Shown: positions 1 through 9,976 of the stretch, one piece after another | Position numbering within the stretch: position 1 is the first letter of the stretch | How the letters are laid out: the number at the start of each line of letters is the position of its first letter | Position numbers and translations under genes: made by a program | The notes under the pieces: model-generated | What the model was told of the DNA's origin: nothing | Database searches by the model: none | What the model saw: the letters and a program-made list of their open reading frames with translations, nothing else | NCBI GenBank assembly: GCA_027437055.1 | Contig: DAIAOV010000006.1 | Location: 1 to 63,013 of the forward strand | DNA: 63,013 nucleotides | Direction of reading: 5' to 3' | DNA from: Legionella sp. | Lineage (GTDB): Bacteria; Pseudomonadota; Gammaproteobacteria; Legionellales; Legionellaceae

Positions 1-426
1 AGCACCCCAGTACAACTCGAAGGGCCTCGGATCTGTCCATGCTAATAGCTGTTCTATCATCGCTTTAACTGGAGCAAATCCTGTTCCCCCCGCAATAAAC
101 ATGATAGGTCGTTGCTCTACTAAATTATTCACACAGCATTCACCATAAGGTAAACGTAAAGTAACCTTACCTTGTTCTTTTATAGAGGCAAATAACCGTT
201 GATTATATGGATTATCAGGGCTATGTCTAATATGCAATTCATATTTATGCGATCCTAAAGGCGCGTTAGCAATTGAATAGCTAAAAGCCTCATCATCAAG
301 TAAAATTTGTAGATATTGACCCGCCTGATATGGCACGAATTCATCAGGGGTCAAGATTAATTGCACTATACTATCAGTCAAAGGGGCTACCGCTTCTACC
401 TGGGCTTGAGTTATTTTTTCGTTCAT
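1..426 (-). CDS. NAD(P)H-flavin reductase, Fre/LuxG type (C-terminus outside window)
   Basis: Reading the minus strand from an ATG at 426 gives 142 in-frame codons that run off the left edge. The protein has an N-terminal FAD-binding beta-barrel with FSYSIANAP near residue 50, in the place of the usual flavin-binding RxYS motif. A GGTGFAP pyridine-nucleotide-binding loop starts near residue 115. This is the ferredoxin-reductase-like fold of the Fre/LuxG flavin reductases, which reduce free flavin with NAD(P)H. Its ATG overlaps the ubiD stop (ATGA), so the two are translationally coupled. Reduced FMN is the substrate for making the prenyl-FMN cofactor of UbiD, so the coupling is functionally sensible (inference). 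The missing C-terminus prevents a firm subfamily call. Confidence 0.85.
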   Translation of the reverse strand, partial: MNEKITQAQVEAVAPLTDSIVQLILTPDEFVPYQAGQYLQILLDDEAFSYSIANAPLGSHKYELHIRHSPDNPYNQRLFASIKEQGKVTLRLPYGECCVNNLVEQRPIMFIAGGTGFAPVKAMIEQLLAWTDPRPFELYWGA

Positions 427-1892
427 ACATCTAACCCTAATGAAGGCCAATAACCATTTATTTTATCGAGTATCTCTTTATCCATTACAATAGGTCTGCC
501 CCATTCTCTTTGAGTTTCTCCGGGCCATTTACTGGTTGCATCCATTCCCATTTTAGAACCTAATCCTGATATGGGTGATGCAAAATCAAGATAATCTATA
601 GGGGTATTTTCTATCATTACAGTATCACGAGCAGGATCCATACGGGTAGTCATTGCCCACACAACATCTTGCCAATTGCGTGCATCAATGTCATCGTCAC
701 AGACGATGACAAATTTGGTATACATAAACTGACGTAAAAAGGACCAAACAGCCATCATAATACGTTTCGCATGCCCAGGGTATTGCTTTTTCATGGTCAC
801 TACAGCCAAGCGGTAGGAGCATCCTTCAGGTGGTAAGTAAAAATCAACGATTTCAGGAAACTGCTTTTGTAATAAGGGAATAAATACCTCATTCAAAGCA
901 ACGCCTAGAATGGCCGGTTCATCTGGAGGTCTTCCTGTATAAGTACTATGATAAATGGGTTTTTCTCTATGAGTGACACGTTCAACGGTAAATACTGGGA
1001 AGGATTGTACTTCATTATAATATCCGGTGTGATCCCCGTAAGGTCCTTCCGGTGCCTCTTCCCCTGGTACTATATAGCCTTCTAAAATAATTTCTGCACT
1101 AGCAGATACATGCAAATCATTGCCTATACAGCGCGTCAACCGCGTGCGCTGCCCTCGTAACAACCCAGCAAAGGCGTACTCTGATAATGTATCAGGAACA
1201 GGAGTCACCGCGGCCAATATCGTTGCAGGATCTGCTCCTAAAGTGACTGCTACAGGAAAACGCTCTCCAGGATAGGCTTGCTGCCAAGCTTGATAATCCA
1301 AAGCGCCACCACGATGCGACAACCAGCGCATGATTAATTTATTTTTTCCTAACAACTGCTGGCGGTAAATCCCCATGTTTTCCCGTGACTGATGCGGTCC
1401 TTTGGTGGTCACTAGCCCCCAAGTAATTAAAGGAGCGATATCTCCAGGCCAACACGTTTGAATAGGCAATAAAGTTAAATCCACTTCATCTTTTTCCCAA
1501 ACATGAGTCTGGCATTCGGCACCACTAACATACTTAGGAGCCATATTAAGCGCCTGCTTTAATAAGGGCAATTTGGTAAAGGCATCTTTAAACCCTTTGG
1601 GTGGCTCAGGTTCTTTTAAAGCAGCTAATAATGTACCTATTTCTCTTAATGCAGTAATACTTTCCTCCCCCATGCCCATTGCAACTCGTTCTACCGTACC
1701 AAAGAGATTGGTTAAAACGGGCATGGCGTTATTAGGGAGATTAGTGAAAAGCAGAGCAGGACCTCCAGCACGCAATACGCGATCGCTAACAGCTGTCATT
1801 TCAAGGTAAGGGGATACGGGATGTTCAATACGTTTTAATAATCCACGTAATTCGAGCTGATTGATAAAGTCTCTAAGATCAGAGTATTTCAT
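423..1892 (-). CDS. ubiD: UbiD, 3-polyprenyl-4-hydroxybenzoate decarboxylase
   Basis: 489 residues, the usual length for the family. UbiD removes the carboxyl group from polyprenyl-hydroxybenzoate in ubiquinone synthesis, using prenylated FMN made by UbiX. Visible family motifs are ENMGIYRQQ near residue 171 and RWLSHRGGA near 189, which bind the cofactor, and [11 protein letters not shown] at 282-292, which holds the acidic catalytic residues. The ATG at 1892 matches the family N-terminus. It lies 104 nt downstream of rho on the same strand, with a palindrome between them, and overlaps the flavin reductase by 4 nt at its 3' end. Nothing looks truncated. Confidence 0.95.
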   Translation of the reverse strand: MKYSDLRDFINQLELRGLLKRIEHPVSPYLEMTAVSDRVLRAGGPALLFTNLPNNAMPVLTNLFGTVERVAMGMGEESITALREIGTLLAALKEPEPPKGFKDAFTKLPLLKQALNMAPKYVSGAECQTHVWEKDEVDLTLLPIQTCWPGDIAPLITWGLVTTKGPHQSRENMGIYRQQLLGKNKLIMRWLSHRGGALDYQAWQQAYPGERFPVAVTLGADPATILAAVTPVPDTLSEYAFAGLLRGQRTRLTRCIGNDLHVSASAEIILEGYIVPGEEAPEGPYGDHTGYYNEVQSFPVFTVERVTHREKPIYHSTYTGRPPDEPAILGVALNEVFIPLLQKQFPEIVDFYLPPEGCSYRLAVVTMKKQYPGHAKRIMMAVWSFLRQFMYTKFVIVCDDDIDARNWQDVVWAMTTRMDPARDTVMIENTPIDYLDFASPISGLGSKMGMDATSKWPGETQREWGRPIVMDKEILDKINGYWPSLGLDV

Positions 1893-1936
1893 TGATGATG
1901 TGTCTCAAGATTACTGGGGTTCGCTAGAGAACGTTT

Positions 1937-1956
1937 GTCGGGCCAAAGGGCCCGAC
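1937..1956. repeat. GTCGGGC-family palindrome 1
   Basis: Perfect 8-bp arms (gtcgggcc/ggcccgac) around a 4-nt loop, located between the rho stop and the ubiD start. Related palindromes occur near 11520, 24351, 29304 and 34212. It has no downstream T-run, so it is a structured 3'-end repeat and not a classical terminator. Confidence 0.75.
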
Positions 1957-1996
1957 CCACTTCTTAAGTTGGTGCTATTGCCTAAATAGTTACAAT

Positions 1997-3259
1997 TTAC
2001 TCTTGACGTTTCATTGCGTCAAAAAACTCTGCATTAGTCTTGTGATTCTTCATACGCTCTAACAAGAATTCAATAGCATCACATTCGTCCATGGACTGCA
2101 GAATCTTACGCAGGATCCAAGTACGTTGTAAGTCTTCAGGACTTAACAAGAGATCCTCACGACGAGTACCTGAACGATTAATGTTAATTGCAGGGAAAAC
2201 ACGACGCTCAGCGATATTACGGCTCAAGTGGATTTCCATATTACCTGTTCCCTTGAATTCTTCATAAATCACTTCGTCCATTTTGGAACCTGTGTCTACT
2301 AAAGCAGTAGCAATAATAGTTAAGCTACCACCTTCTTCTATATTACGCGCAGCACCATATAAACGTTTAGGTCTTTGTAATGCATTGGCATCCACCCCCC
2401 CGGTAAGAACCTTACCTGATGAAGGTACTACTGTGTTGTATGCACGAGCCAAACGAGTAATGGAATCGAGTAAAATGACTACATCACGTTTATGTTCAAC
2501 CAAGCGTTTCGCTTTTTCAATCACCATTTCTGCTACTTGGACGTGACGGTTTGCTGGTTCATCGAAAGTACTAGCAACGACTTCGCCTTTAACAGAACGT
2601 TGCATTTCGGTCACTTCTTCTGGACGCTCATCAATAAGCAGAACGATGAGATAACATTCTGGATAATTTTTTTCAATGGAACGTGCAATGTTTTGCAACA
2701 TCAATGTCTTACCAGCCTTCGGAGGAGAAACAATCAGACCTCGTTGACCGCGACCAAAAGGAGCGCATAAATCAACTACTCTGGCTGTTAAATCTTCGGT
2801 ACTACCATTACCTTGCTCCATCACCAAACGTTCTGTCGCAAATAAAGGAGTTAAGTTCTCGAACAAAATCTTACGTTTAGCACTATCAGGCGTATCGTAG
2901 TTAATCTGGTCGACTTTCAATAATGCAAAATAACGCTCACTGTCTTTGGGAGGACGGATTTTTCCGGAGATGGTATCGCCAGAACGAAGGCCAAAACGTC
3001 TGATTTGACTTGGAGAGACATAAATATCATCGGGACCAGCCAAATAAGAACCGTCAGCAGAACGCAAGAATCCGAAGCCATCAGTCAAAACTTCTAAAAC
3101 ACCATCACCATGGATGTCTTCCCCTTTTAAAGCATGGGCTTTAAGAATGGCGAAAATGATGTCTTGCTTGCGCATACGAGAGGTATTTTCTACCCCCATT
3201 TCTTGTGCGATGTTAACGAGATCGGCAATAGGTAATTGCTTAAGTTCACTAAGATTCAT
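1997..3259 (-). CDS. rho: Transcription termination factor Rho
   Basis: 420 residues, close to the 419 of the E. coli protein. Rho is a hexameric RNA-dependent ATPase that ends transcription of untranslated RNA. The N-terminal SAP-like helices (1-45) and cold-shock RNA-binding domain (about 48-120) are followed by the RecA-like motor. The P-loop PPKAGKT is at 179-185, the Walker B region DVVILLDS near 262, and the Q-loop LTGGVDANA near 285. I chose the ATG at 3259 because the protein then begins MNLSELK like other Rho proteins. A GTG three codons upstream would consume the Shine-Dalgarno-like GTGAGAAG. The trxA-rho order is typical, but here a glycosyltransferase gene sits between them. Confidence 0.97.
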   Translation of the reverse strand: MNLSELKQLPIADLVNIAQEMGVENTSRMRKQDIIFAILKAHALKGEDIHGDGVLEVLTDGFGFLRSADGSYLAGPDDIYVSPSQIRRFGLRSGDTISGKIRPPKDSERYFALLKVDQINYDTPDSAKRKILFENLTPLFATERLVMEQGNGSTEDLTARVVDLCAPFGRGQRGLIVSPPKAGKTLMLQNIARSIEKNYPECYLIVLLIDERPEEVTEMQRSVKGEVVASTFDEPANRHVQVAEMVIEKAKRLVEHKRDVVILLDSITRLARAYNTVVPSSGKVLTGGVDANALQRPKRLYGAARNIEEGGSLTIIATALVDTGSKMDEVIYEEFKGTGNMEIHLSRNIAERRVFPAININRSGTRREDLLLSPEDLQRTWILRKILQSMDECDAIEFLLERMKNHKTNAEFFDAMKRQE

Positions 3260-3745
3260 ACTTCTCACTTGATTTGTTGTTTAAATGAATTGGATATCCG
3301 AGAAAATTGGTTTAGAGAGTAGCAGCTAGGGATTCTGCTGCCTATGAAACACTCTTGCTCTAAAGACATGTCCCATATAGCAAACAGGCTATCACAGCTT
3401 TACAACAAGATTCAACATTTTTCTTGCAAAAAAATAAAAACTAATTTTTATAATGCTTTTTTTTATTTTTATTTATTAATAATATCAATGGGTTAATAAA
3501 TTATTTTTCTTTAAAGAATAGTAGCAGAAAAAACCATATAGTGGATCCACGGCAAAGAATGAAGAACCCACTCTATTTGAATCATTCTAGGAAAAATCTT
3601 ATAATGGCCATGGAATTTGGAAGATTCTTTATTAAAATTATCAATCTCCTATCTCGGCATTTACACTGTAGAATTGTGGCAAACAACCATAAAATTGAGT
3701 CTAGACATATTGTTAGACACTAAAACACATTAGGGATTGTATATC
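3260..3745. other. Rho leader and GT2 upstream region, no gene seen
   Basis: About 490 nt between the divergent rho and GT2 starts. The rho-proximal part folds into a nested imperfect stem: tttagag at 3311-3317 pairs with ctctaaa at 3358-3364, and agcag at 3321-3325 pairs with ctgct further in. It may be a leader structure, since rho is autoregulated in other bacteria. The 3420-3540 part is very A+T-rich. Short open frames here have no family features and are not called. Confidence 0.5.
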
Positions 3746-5203
3746 ATGTTGGTAGTTATTTTTTTTGTTTCGGCCTTCGTTATATTAAGAACTTTTTTTA
3801 CAATACAAAAGAGTAAAAAAATTGTCGCAGCCGATAAAGCGTACATTGAAAGCTATTACAGAAATTATTCTTGGGATGACTTGCCCAAAGTCGTAGTTCA
3901 AGTTCCACTTTACAATGAGCCCTTAGTTATTCGTAGGACAATTGATGCTGTTGCTGCTTTGGAATATCCCCGTGATAGACTAGAGATTCAATTGTTGGAT
4001 GATTCAACTGATGACACTCCCCAGATCATTGATAAGCACTTACAACAACTCCAATGCACTGATATTTCAATCCAACATATACGAAGAGGCAATAAAGACG
4101 GATTTAAATCAGGCGCCCTTGATGAGGGACTTAAATATACTGATGCAGAATACGTAGCTATTTTTGACGCAGACTTTATGCCTCCTAAAGATTTCCTTTT
4201 GAATACTATCCCTCACTTTTTTAATCAACCAAAGTTGGCATTTATCCAAACACGATGGGATTATCTCAATGCATTTTCATCATTATTTACCAAAATCCAA
4301 GCTGCAAGCATGTTCAAGGCAGATATTTCAAGGTTACGTCGTCTTGGCAAATTTTCAACGTTTAGAGGATCTGGGGGGATATGGAGAAAGCAAGCAATAG
4401 CCTCCAGCGGAGGATGGCACACAAAGTCCTTATGCGAAGACAGTAATCTTTCTATGCGAGCCTATTACAATAACTGGCACAGTAAATATCTATTTAATGT
4501 ATGTTGCTTCTGTGAACTGCCCGAGAACATAAAAGCTTATAAAAATCAGCGTATCAGATGGAGCCAAGGGGGAATGCAGAACGCCATACAAATGCTTACG
4601 TTGAGAAACAATAAGACATTATGGAAGGAAACCGCATTCAAATTGAAATGGGAACAAATAAAAGACTTCGTTGTCCAATGCAATAGCCTTTTATGTTTTT
4701 TGTGCTTATTGGCTTTGCCATCATTAATTTTATTCGTCCTTAACACTCCTTATAAAGGCATTTTTATTCAATCGATGCAAAACATCATTATTTTGCTTTC
4801 ATCGGTCAATATAATTGCTGTTTATATGTATCAATCCCTGTTTGTTGGTTGGAAAAAAGCTTTTCTCTTTACCCCCTTATTTTTTATTTCGCAGCTAATG
4901 CCATTGGCTAATTACTCTGTAGGCATAATTAAAGCGATTTCGGGAGTGTCTAGCGAATTTAAACGAACTCCAAAATCAGGGGGGGACTTGTTGCGCTATC
5001 CTTCATTATTTATTGATAATCAAAAAGAAAAAGTGGGCTATTGGAGTATTGCACTTAGTGAAATGATGGCTTCTTCTATCTTTGGATACTTTGCTCTTAA
5101 AATTAGTGAGCATTCTAATATAGTCGCTATTCCGTTTTTCTTTTTTTCTTTATGCTTTGCAGTGCCGTTTCTCTTATCCTTACGAGAGGCGTTCAATGAC
5201 TAG
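3746..5203 (+). CDS. Processive GT2 glycosyltransferase, cellulose synthase superfamily
   Basis: 485 residues from the ATG at 3746, chosen because AGGG lies 10 nt upstream. An in-frame TTG at 3737 has no spacing for a ribosome site. One N-terminal membrane helix (about 1-20) precedes a GT2 catalytic domain with DDS at 85-87, the metal-binding DAD at 141-143, the ED pair at 231-232 and QRIRW at 268-272. This D, DxD, D, QxxRW set marks membrane-embedded polysaccharide synthases. About five membrane helices follow from residue 305. The closest group is probably the glucomannan/CslA-like enzymes; the sugar is unknown. It is a single gene with no PilZ or BcsB-type partner nearby, and it separates trxA from rho, a likely insertion. 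Confidence 0.85.
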   Translation: MLVVIFFVSAFVILRTFFTIQKSKKIVAADKAYIESYYRNYSWDDLPKVVVQVPLYNEPLVIRRTIDAVAALEYPRDRLEIQLLDDSTDDTPQIIDKHLQQLQCTDISIQHIRRGNKDGFKSGALDEGLKYTDAEYVAIFDADFMPPKDFLLNTIPHFFNQPKLAFIQTRWDYLNAFSSLFTKIQAASMFKADISRLRRLGKFSTFRGSGGIWRKQAIASSGGWHTKSLCEDSNLSMRAYYNNWHSKYLFNVCCFCELPENIKAYKNQRIRWSQGGMQNAIQMLTLRNNKTLWKETAFKLKWEQIKDFVVQCNSLLCFLCLLALPSLILFVLNTPYKGIFIQSMQNIIILLSSVNIIAVYMYQSLFVGWKKAFLFTPLFFISQLMPLANYSVGIIKAISGVSSEFKRTPKSGGDLLRYPSLFIDNQKEKVGYWSIALSEMMASSIFGYFALKISEHSNIVAIPFFFFSLCFAVPFLLSLREAFND

Positions 5204-5279
5204 GGCCTCATTTTACTATCTGAAAGCTGATATTGGCATAACCCTAGGAAAAAGTCTTTAAAATATACCCTATACCTAA

Positions 5280-5303
5280 CTCTCTCCCGCTGGCGGGAGA
5301 GAG
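5280..5303. terminator. Strong hairpin after GT2 gene
   Basis: Perfect 11-bp arms (ctctctcccgc/gcgggagagag) with a 2-nt loop, lying between the convergent GT2 and trxA genes. There is no clear T-run on either side, so intrinsic termination is uncertain. It may only be an RNA 3'-end stabiliser. Confidence 0.45.
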
Positions 5304-5360
5304 GGATTTACCACGTTACTTTCTTAGTTTGATGACGTGGTTTTAAGGATTCCTGAGCTA

Positions 5361-5687
5361 TTAAACGTGGCTTTCGACAAAAGCGCTTAATTGTGATTTA
5401 GTCAACAAGCCCATTTTTACGGCTTCAACTTCACCATTTTTAAATAAAATTAGAGTAGGAATACTCATTACACCAAATTTTGATGGAGCTTGAGGATTTT
5501 CATCTATGTTTATTTTAGCAAACGTTACATCCTTACCGTGTGTAGCCGCTACTTCTTCCAAAATTGGTGCTAGTGCGCGACAGGGTCCACACCACTCGGC
5601 CCAAAAATCGACTAATACTGGTTTACCTGCATTGATAACATCTTGCTCAAAACTTGCATCTGTTACCGTTTTAATATGATCACTCAT
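5361..5687 (-). CDS. trxA: Thioredoxin 1
   Basis: 108 residues, full length. This cytoplasmic dithiol reductant of ribonucleotide reductase, peroxiredoxins and other proteins carries the active site WCGPC at 32-36 and the cis-proline loop SIPTLILF near residue 76. The ATG at 5687 has GAGG seven nt upstream. It follows rsmE by 36 nt on the same strand and is probably co-transcribed with it. In many gammaproteobacteria trxA lies directly upstream of rho; here the GT2 gene lies between. Confidence 0.97.
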   Translation of the reverse strand: MSDHIKTVTDASFEQDVINAGKPVLVDFWAEWCGPCRALAPILEEVAATHGKDVTFAKINIDENPQAPSKFGVMSIPTLILFKNGEVEAVKMGLLTKSQLSAFVESHV

Positions 5688-5723
5688 GTTTAGACCTCAG
5701 TTATTTATCACTCCAATCTACTA

Positions 5724-6452
5724 TTATAGATCACCCCCAACAGCTTGCAACACACTTAATGCAGTAATCGCTGCAGTTTCTGTACGCAATATTCTAGGAC
5801 CAAGGGACAAGGGCGAAAATCCATGTTGATAAGCTAAAGTAATTTCATCATGGCTAAGGCCTCCTTCAGGGCCAATAATCAAATCAATTTCGGTAGACCC
5901 TATTTCATAATCTCTCCAGGTAGCATTGCCCTCTGGATATAAAATAAATTTTAGTCGTGCTTGGGCTGTTTTTAGGTAGTCATCTAGATGTAGAGGTGGA
6001 TGAACAATAGGAACTTTATTACGCCCTGATTGCTCACAGGCCGCAATAACAATAGCTCGCCACTGGTGCAGTTTTTTTTCTAGACGCTCTTTAGCTAATT
6101 TAACAGCGCATCGCTCTGTAATTAATGGAGTAATGCTAGCCACCCCCAGCTCTACAGATTTTTGCATTACTAGCTCCATACGCTCGCCTTTGGAAATAGC
6201 CTGAGCTAAGTGGATCATTAAGGATGACTCTCTGCTTTTTTCTACCACGGCCCTCACGCGAACGACCACTTGCTTCTTTTTTACTGTCTCGATAATTGTT
6301 TCAAATTCGCGATCATCGCCACAAAATAAAGTAAGCGACTCTCCAGGTTGCATGCGCAGAACCACAGCAACATGTTGGCCAGCTTCAGGTGATAACTCCA
6401 AAGTTTGCCCACTTTGATAATCACCCGGTTGATAAATGCGTATTTCTCTCAC
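5724..6452 (-). CDS. rsmE: 16S rRNA m3U1498 methyltransferase
   Basis: 242 residues. RsmE methylates U1498 of 16S rRNA (E. coli numbering) with S-adenosylmethionine. The N-terminal PUA-like domain is followed by a SPOUT trefoil-knot domain with IGPEGG at 193-198 and LGPRILRTETA at 217-227, the family signatures. The start is a GTG at 6452 with a GGTGAG ribosome site about 7 nt upstream, and this start gives the usual N-terminal RIY sequence. It lies 36 nt before trxA on the same strand. Confidence 0.95.
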   Translation of the reverse strand: MREIRIYQPGDYQSGQTLELSPEAGQHVAVVLRMQPGESLTLFCGDDREFETIIETVKKKQVVVRVRAVVEKSRESSLMIHLAQAISKGERMELVMQKSVELGVASITPLITERCAVKLAKERLEKKLHQWRAIVIAACEQSGRNKVPIVHPPLHLDDYLKTAQARLKFILYPEGNATWRDYEIGSTEIDLIIGPEGGLSHDEITLAYQHGFSPLSLGPRILRTETAAITALSVLQAVGGDL

Positions 6453-6733
6453 TTTAACTCACCACTTAATAGTAAAATCACTGTTCTTTGTAGGTCACGC
6501 TCTTGGCCTCTAAGTGCCAAGACACTGCCATTAAGTTAAGATATTTCGAATTACCACGGTCGATGCCAGGGGGATTCGATATTAAATAATTCCTTACAGG
6601 TTAATTATGAACCGTTCGGGCAGAGCCCTCGGTGCTCCCCCCATTGCGAATCATGTCCCACAGTATCACAAAAATTACTTATTTTCGTCTGCTATGCTAG
6701 AATTTTGACTTTCACAATAGACATGGAATATTT

Positions 6734-8125
6734 ATGACCACAACACGCATAGAATCAGACAGTATGGGAGAAATTGAAGTCCCTGCAGATAAATATTGGG
6801 GAGCTCAAACTGAGCGTTCATTACATCATTTTAATATAGGTAAGGACATTATACCGCGCGAAGTTACTCATGCCTTTGGCATTTTAAAGAAAGCAGCTGC
6901 ATTGACTAATTTAGATCTAGGTAAATTACCCAAAGATAAAGCCGACTTAATAGTTAAAGCGGCAGAAGAAGTGAGTGAAGGTAAATTAGATGATCATTTT
7001 CCTTTACATGTTTGGCAAACCGGCAGTGGTACTCAATCAAACATGAATGCCAATGAAGTCATTTCCAATAGAGCGATAGAAATGGCTGATGGGGTCATGG
7101 GTAGTAAAGCCCCTATTCATCCTAACGATCACGTCAATATGTCTCAATCTTCGAATGATACATTCCCTACCGCCATGCATATAGCAACAGCCATCGCCTT
7201 CAATAAAAAACTATTACCCGCTGTACGTAGTTTACGCGATGCCTTTGCCGTCAAAGTAGCTGCATTTAAAGATATAGTCAAAATAGGCAGAACCCATTTA
7301 CAAGATGCTGTTCCTATTACTTTAGGTCAAGAATTTTCAGGGTATGTAGCCCAGCTTGATGCCTGCATTAAAAGACTTGAAGAAGTATTACCTGAATTGT
7401 ATGAATTGGCTGCAGGTGGTACCGCCGTTGGAACCGGATTAAATACTCATCCACAATTTGCGACTAAAGTAGCAGAACATATAGCTCAAATAACTAAATT
7501 GCCCTTTGTTACTGCACCTAACAAATTCGCAGCTCTAGCTTCTCATGAGTCCTTAGTTTTTGCGCACAGCGCAATGAAGACGCTGGCTTGTGCCTTAATG
7601 AAAATTGCTAACGATATCCGTTGGTTAGCCTCTGGCCCACGTTGTGGTATTGGCGAATTAATCATTCCTGAAAATGAGCCTGGCTCCTCTATTATGCCTG
7701 GTAAGGTAAATCCAACACAATGCGAAGCAATGACCATGATTTGTGCTCAGGTTTTAGGTAATGATACTGCTGTAGGAATAGCAGCAAGCCAAGGTAACTT
7801 TGAACTTAATGTGTTTAAACCCGTCATTATTTTTAATGTGCTGCACTCACTCAATTTGTTAGCTGATACTTGCCGTTCATTCCAAGAGTTTTGCGCTGAA
7901 GGAATTGAAGCGAATCGTCAAGTTATTGATTACTACTTACATCACTCGTTAATGCTGGTAACTGCGTTAAACCAGCATATAGGGTATGATAAAGCAGCAA
8001 AAATTGCTAAAACAGCCTATCATGAGAATACTTCTTTACAGGAAGCCGCGGTGAAGTTGGGCTTTTTGACCGCGGAACAATTCGCAGAATATGTTAAGCC
8101 AGAAGAAATGATTTCACCGAAATAA
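6734..8125 (+). CDS. fumC: Class II fumarate hydratase
   Basis: 463 residues. The enzyme interconverts fumarate and malate in the TCA cycle and is an iron-independent homotetramer. Visible motifs are the substrate loop GSGTQSNMN near 97, the catalytic histidine region GRTHLQDA at 185-192 (His188), and the fumarase/aspartase signature [11 protein letters not shown] at 317-327 with Ser318. The ATG at 6734 begins the family-typical N-terminus ([14 protein letters not shown]). It is a single transcription unit: the upstream gene diverges and a palindrome follows seven nt after the stop. Confidence 0.97.
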   Translation: MTTTRIESDSMGEIEVPADKYWGAQTERSLHHFNIGKDIIPREVTHAFGILKKAAALTNLDLGKLPKDKADLIVKAAEEVSEGKLDDHFPLHVWQTGSGTQSNMNANEVISNRAIEMADGVMGSKAPIHPNDHVNMSQSSNDTFPTAMHIATAIAFNKKLLPAVRSLRDAFAVKVAAFKDIVKIGRTHLQDAVPITLGQEFSGYVAQLDACIKRLEEVLPELYELAAGGTAVGTGLNTHPQFATKVAEHIAQITKLPFVTAPNKFAALASHESLVFAHSAMKTLACALMKIANDIRWLASGPRCGIGELIIPENEPGSSIMPGKVNPTQCEAMTMICAQVLGNDTAVGIAASQGNFELNVFKPVIIFNVLHSLNLLADTCRSFQEFCAEGIEANRQVIDYYLHHSLMLVTALNQHIGYDKAAKIAKTAYHENTSLQEAAVKLGFLTAEQFAEYVKPEEMISPK

Positions 8126-8131
8126 GATATT

Positions 8132-8159
8132 GTAGTCTGGTTGCTTGCAACCAGACTAC
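8132..8159. repeat. GTAGTCTGGTTG palindrome 1
   Basis: Perfect 12-bp arms (8132-8143 and 8148-8159) around a 4-nt loop, seven nt after the fumC stop. A near copy lies at 53849-53876 between the DUF2520 gene and parC. Position and stem strength suggest a 3'-end or terminator role, but there is no T-run. Confidence 0.75.
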
Positions 8160-8250
8160 GCGTGCTTAAGTTGACGCCGTCAAGCGTTCAGAGAATAGGC
8201 TTACGGATTAGTTTGTGCCATAGGCAATAGCTTCAATCAGGAAGATAAAA

Positions 8251-9810
8251 ATGCAATCCATTGATTTTGCAGTGATAAAAAATCAAGTACACAAAATAGT
8301 TCCAACCCATCTCTTAAATATTTGCCAAGACCGTAAACTCTCACAATATTCCTATTTAATTTTAGGCCTTTCTCTACTTCTCCATCTAATCTCTATCACA
8401 GGAACAGTCTTGATCGTAGAAGAAGCCTATTATTGGAATTATGCCCAACACCTTGATTTTAGCTATCTCGATCATCCACCAATGGTAGCCTTACTTATCA
8501 AAGCATCTACCTTAATATTTGGAACCACTGAATTTGGTGTACGGGCAATTACCTTATTCTGTTTCTTCATCACAGCAACTTATAGCTATAAATTAACACA
8601 GTTAATTAATAAAAACTCAGGTCCTTATTCATTAGTCTTATTAGCAATATTGCCCTTTTTTTTCTTACATTCTCAAATCATTACCCCTGATGTTCCTCTA
8701 ATTACTTGCTGGTCCGCTTCCATTTATTGTCTTTATCGAGCCCTCGTTCGCAATGAAGGGAACTTCTATTATCTTGCTGGCATATGGTTAGGACTGGGCA
8801 TGTTGTCAAAATACACCATTGCCTTAGTGGGTTTTGCCACACTTGTTTATATACTCATCATACCCTCGGAACGCCATTGGCTGCGACGAAAAGAACCTTA
8901 TATTTGCGCCATAATTGCATTACTCATTTTTACACCAGTCATTTATTGGAATGCAACACACCACTGGGTTTCTTTTATATTTCAAAGCAGTCGCCGTTTA
9001 GTATCCACTTCATCTATGCGTCTACACCATCTCATTTTATTAGCTCTATTTTTCTTGATGCCCATAGGTATTTATGGCTCCTGGCAGCTGATGAAGAAAA
9101 ATAGCACGGAAACATCAAACATTAGTATCGATACAAAGCACTTTATACGTACTTTTACTTTAGTGCCCTTAATAGTTTTTGCCTTATTTAGCTTAAATCA
9201 CGCTATAAAATTCAATTGGATAGGCCCTACATTTTTAGCACTTGTTCCTTGGCTTGCAGCCCTTATCGCCAGCAATCAGTCAACACGTCTATCTTGGTTG
9301 AACTCCTGTGTCTTTTTATTAGGCTGTTATGGCATAATTCTTTTGTTTCTGCACTTTAGTACATCACAAACAATACATAAAAAATATCTGAAGGACCTCA
9401 TTGCCTGGGACACATTAACGCAACAGTTTAATGCGCTCGCTGCAAAAATAGAGGCTGATACGAAGCAACGCCCGACTTTTGTCCCGTTAGACAGTTATCA
9501 TATAGGGAGTGAATTATCTTTTTACCAAACAAAATTGTTCTCTCAAGGTAACATAGCAACAATCTATCCTGTAGCGGGTTCACATATTTTTGGTAATAAC
9601 AGCCTAATGTACCGCTATTGGTCCAAAAACACCGATTATTTAAATAGGCCACTAATTTTAATTTCTACAGAGCCAACCTCTTTTGACAATCTAACACTTA
9701 AAGAGCGCACCATTGAGCAATCAACAATGAACAAAATAATTTCGGTAAGCCAGGGAAGAGGTATAAAAAATATTCCTTACTATTACAAAATAGTGAGAAT
9801 AAAAGAATAG
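8251..9810 (+). CDS. GT-C glycosyltransferase, ArnT/PMT_2 type (copy A)
   Basis: 519 residues with about eleven hydrophobic helices. The first extracytoplasmic loop carries the acidic pattern EEAYYWNYAQ followed by LDHPPM at 57-78, typical of GT-C enzymes that transfer a sugar from a polyprenyl-phosphate donor to lipid A, glycan or protein. An AGGAAG ribosome site precedes the ATG. The next gene is a paralog with nearly the same loop, so the pair arose by tandem duplication. The soluble C-terminal part (PLDSYHIGSELSFYQTK near 410) is also shared. ArnT itself adds aminoarabinose to lipid A; the sugar and acceptor here cannot be read from the sequence. Confidence 0.8.
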   Translation: MQSIDFAVIKNQVHKIVPTHLLNICQDRKLSQYSYLILGLSLLLHLISITGTVLIVEEAYYWNYAQHLDFSYLDHPPMVALLIKASTLIFGTTEFGVRAITLFCFFITATYSYKLTQLINKNSGPYSLVLLAILPFFFLHSQIITPDVPLITCWSASIYCLYRALVRNEGNFYYLAGIWLGLGMLSKYTIALVGFATLVYILIIPSERHWLRRKEPYICAIIALLIFTPVIYWNATHHWVSFIFQSSRRLVSTSSMRLHHLILLALFFLMPIGIYGSWQLMKKNSTETSNISIDTKHFIRTFTLVPLIVFALFSLNHAIKFNWIGPTFLALVPWLAALIASNQSTRLSWLNSCVFLLGCYGIILLFLHFSTSQTIHKKYLKDLIAWDTLTQQFNALAAKIEADTKQRPTFVPLDSYHIGSELSFYQTKLFSQGNIATIYPVAGSHIFGNNSLMYRYWSKNTDYLNRPLILISTEPTSFDNLTLKERTIEQSTMNKIISVSQGRGIKNIPYYYKIVRIKE

Positions 9811-9976
9811 CACTCTAAGGCCTAATAAAAAACATGCTATTTCTCATCAAAAGGTTTTCCTCTATAATCGCGGATAATAACGATTCTTCAGAATACTAGT
9901 GCTTCAGCGTTAGCAAACTGGAGCAACTAACAAATCGTCCGTTTGTTTAATAAGATTTTTTAATAGCACAACCTAT

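Noticed and set aside
3541-3723. 60-codon open frame upstream of the GT2 gene
   Set aside because: No ribosome site, A+T-rich context and no recognisable protein features.
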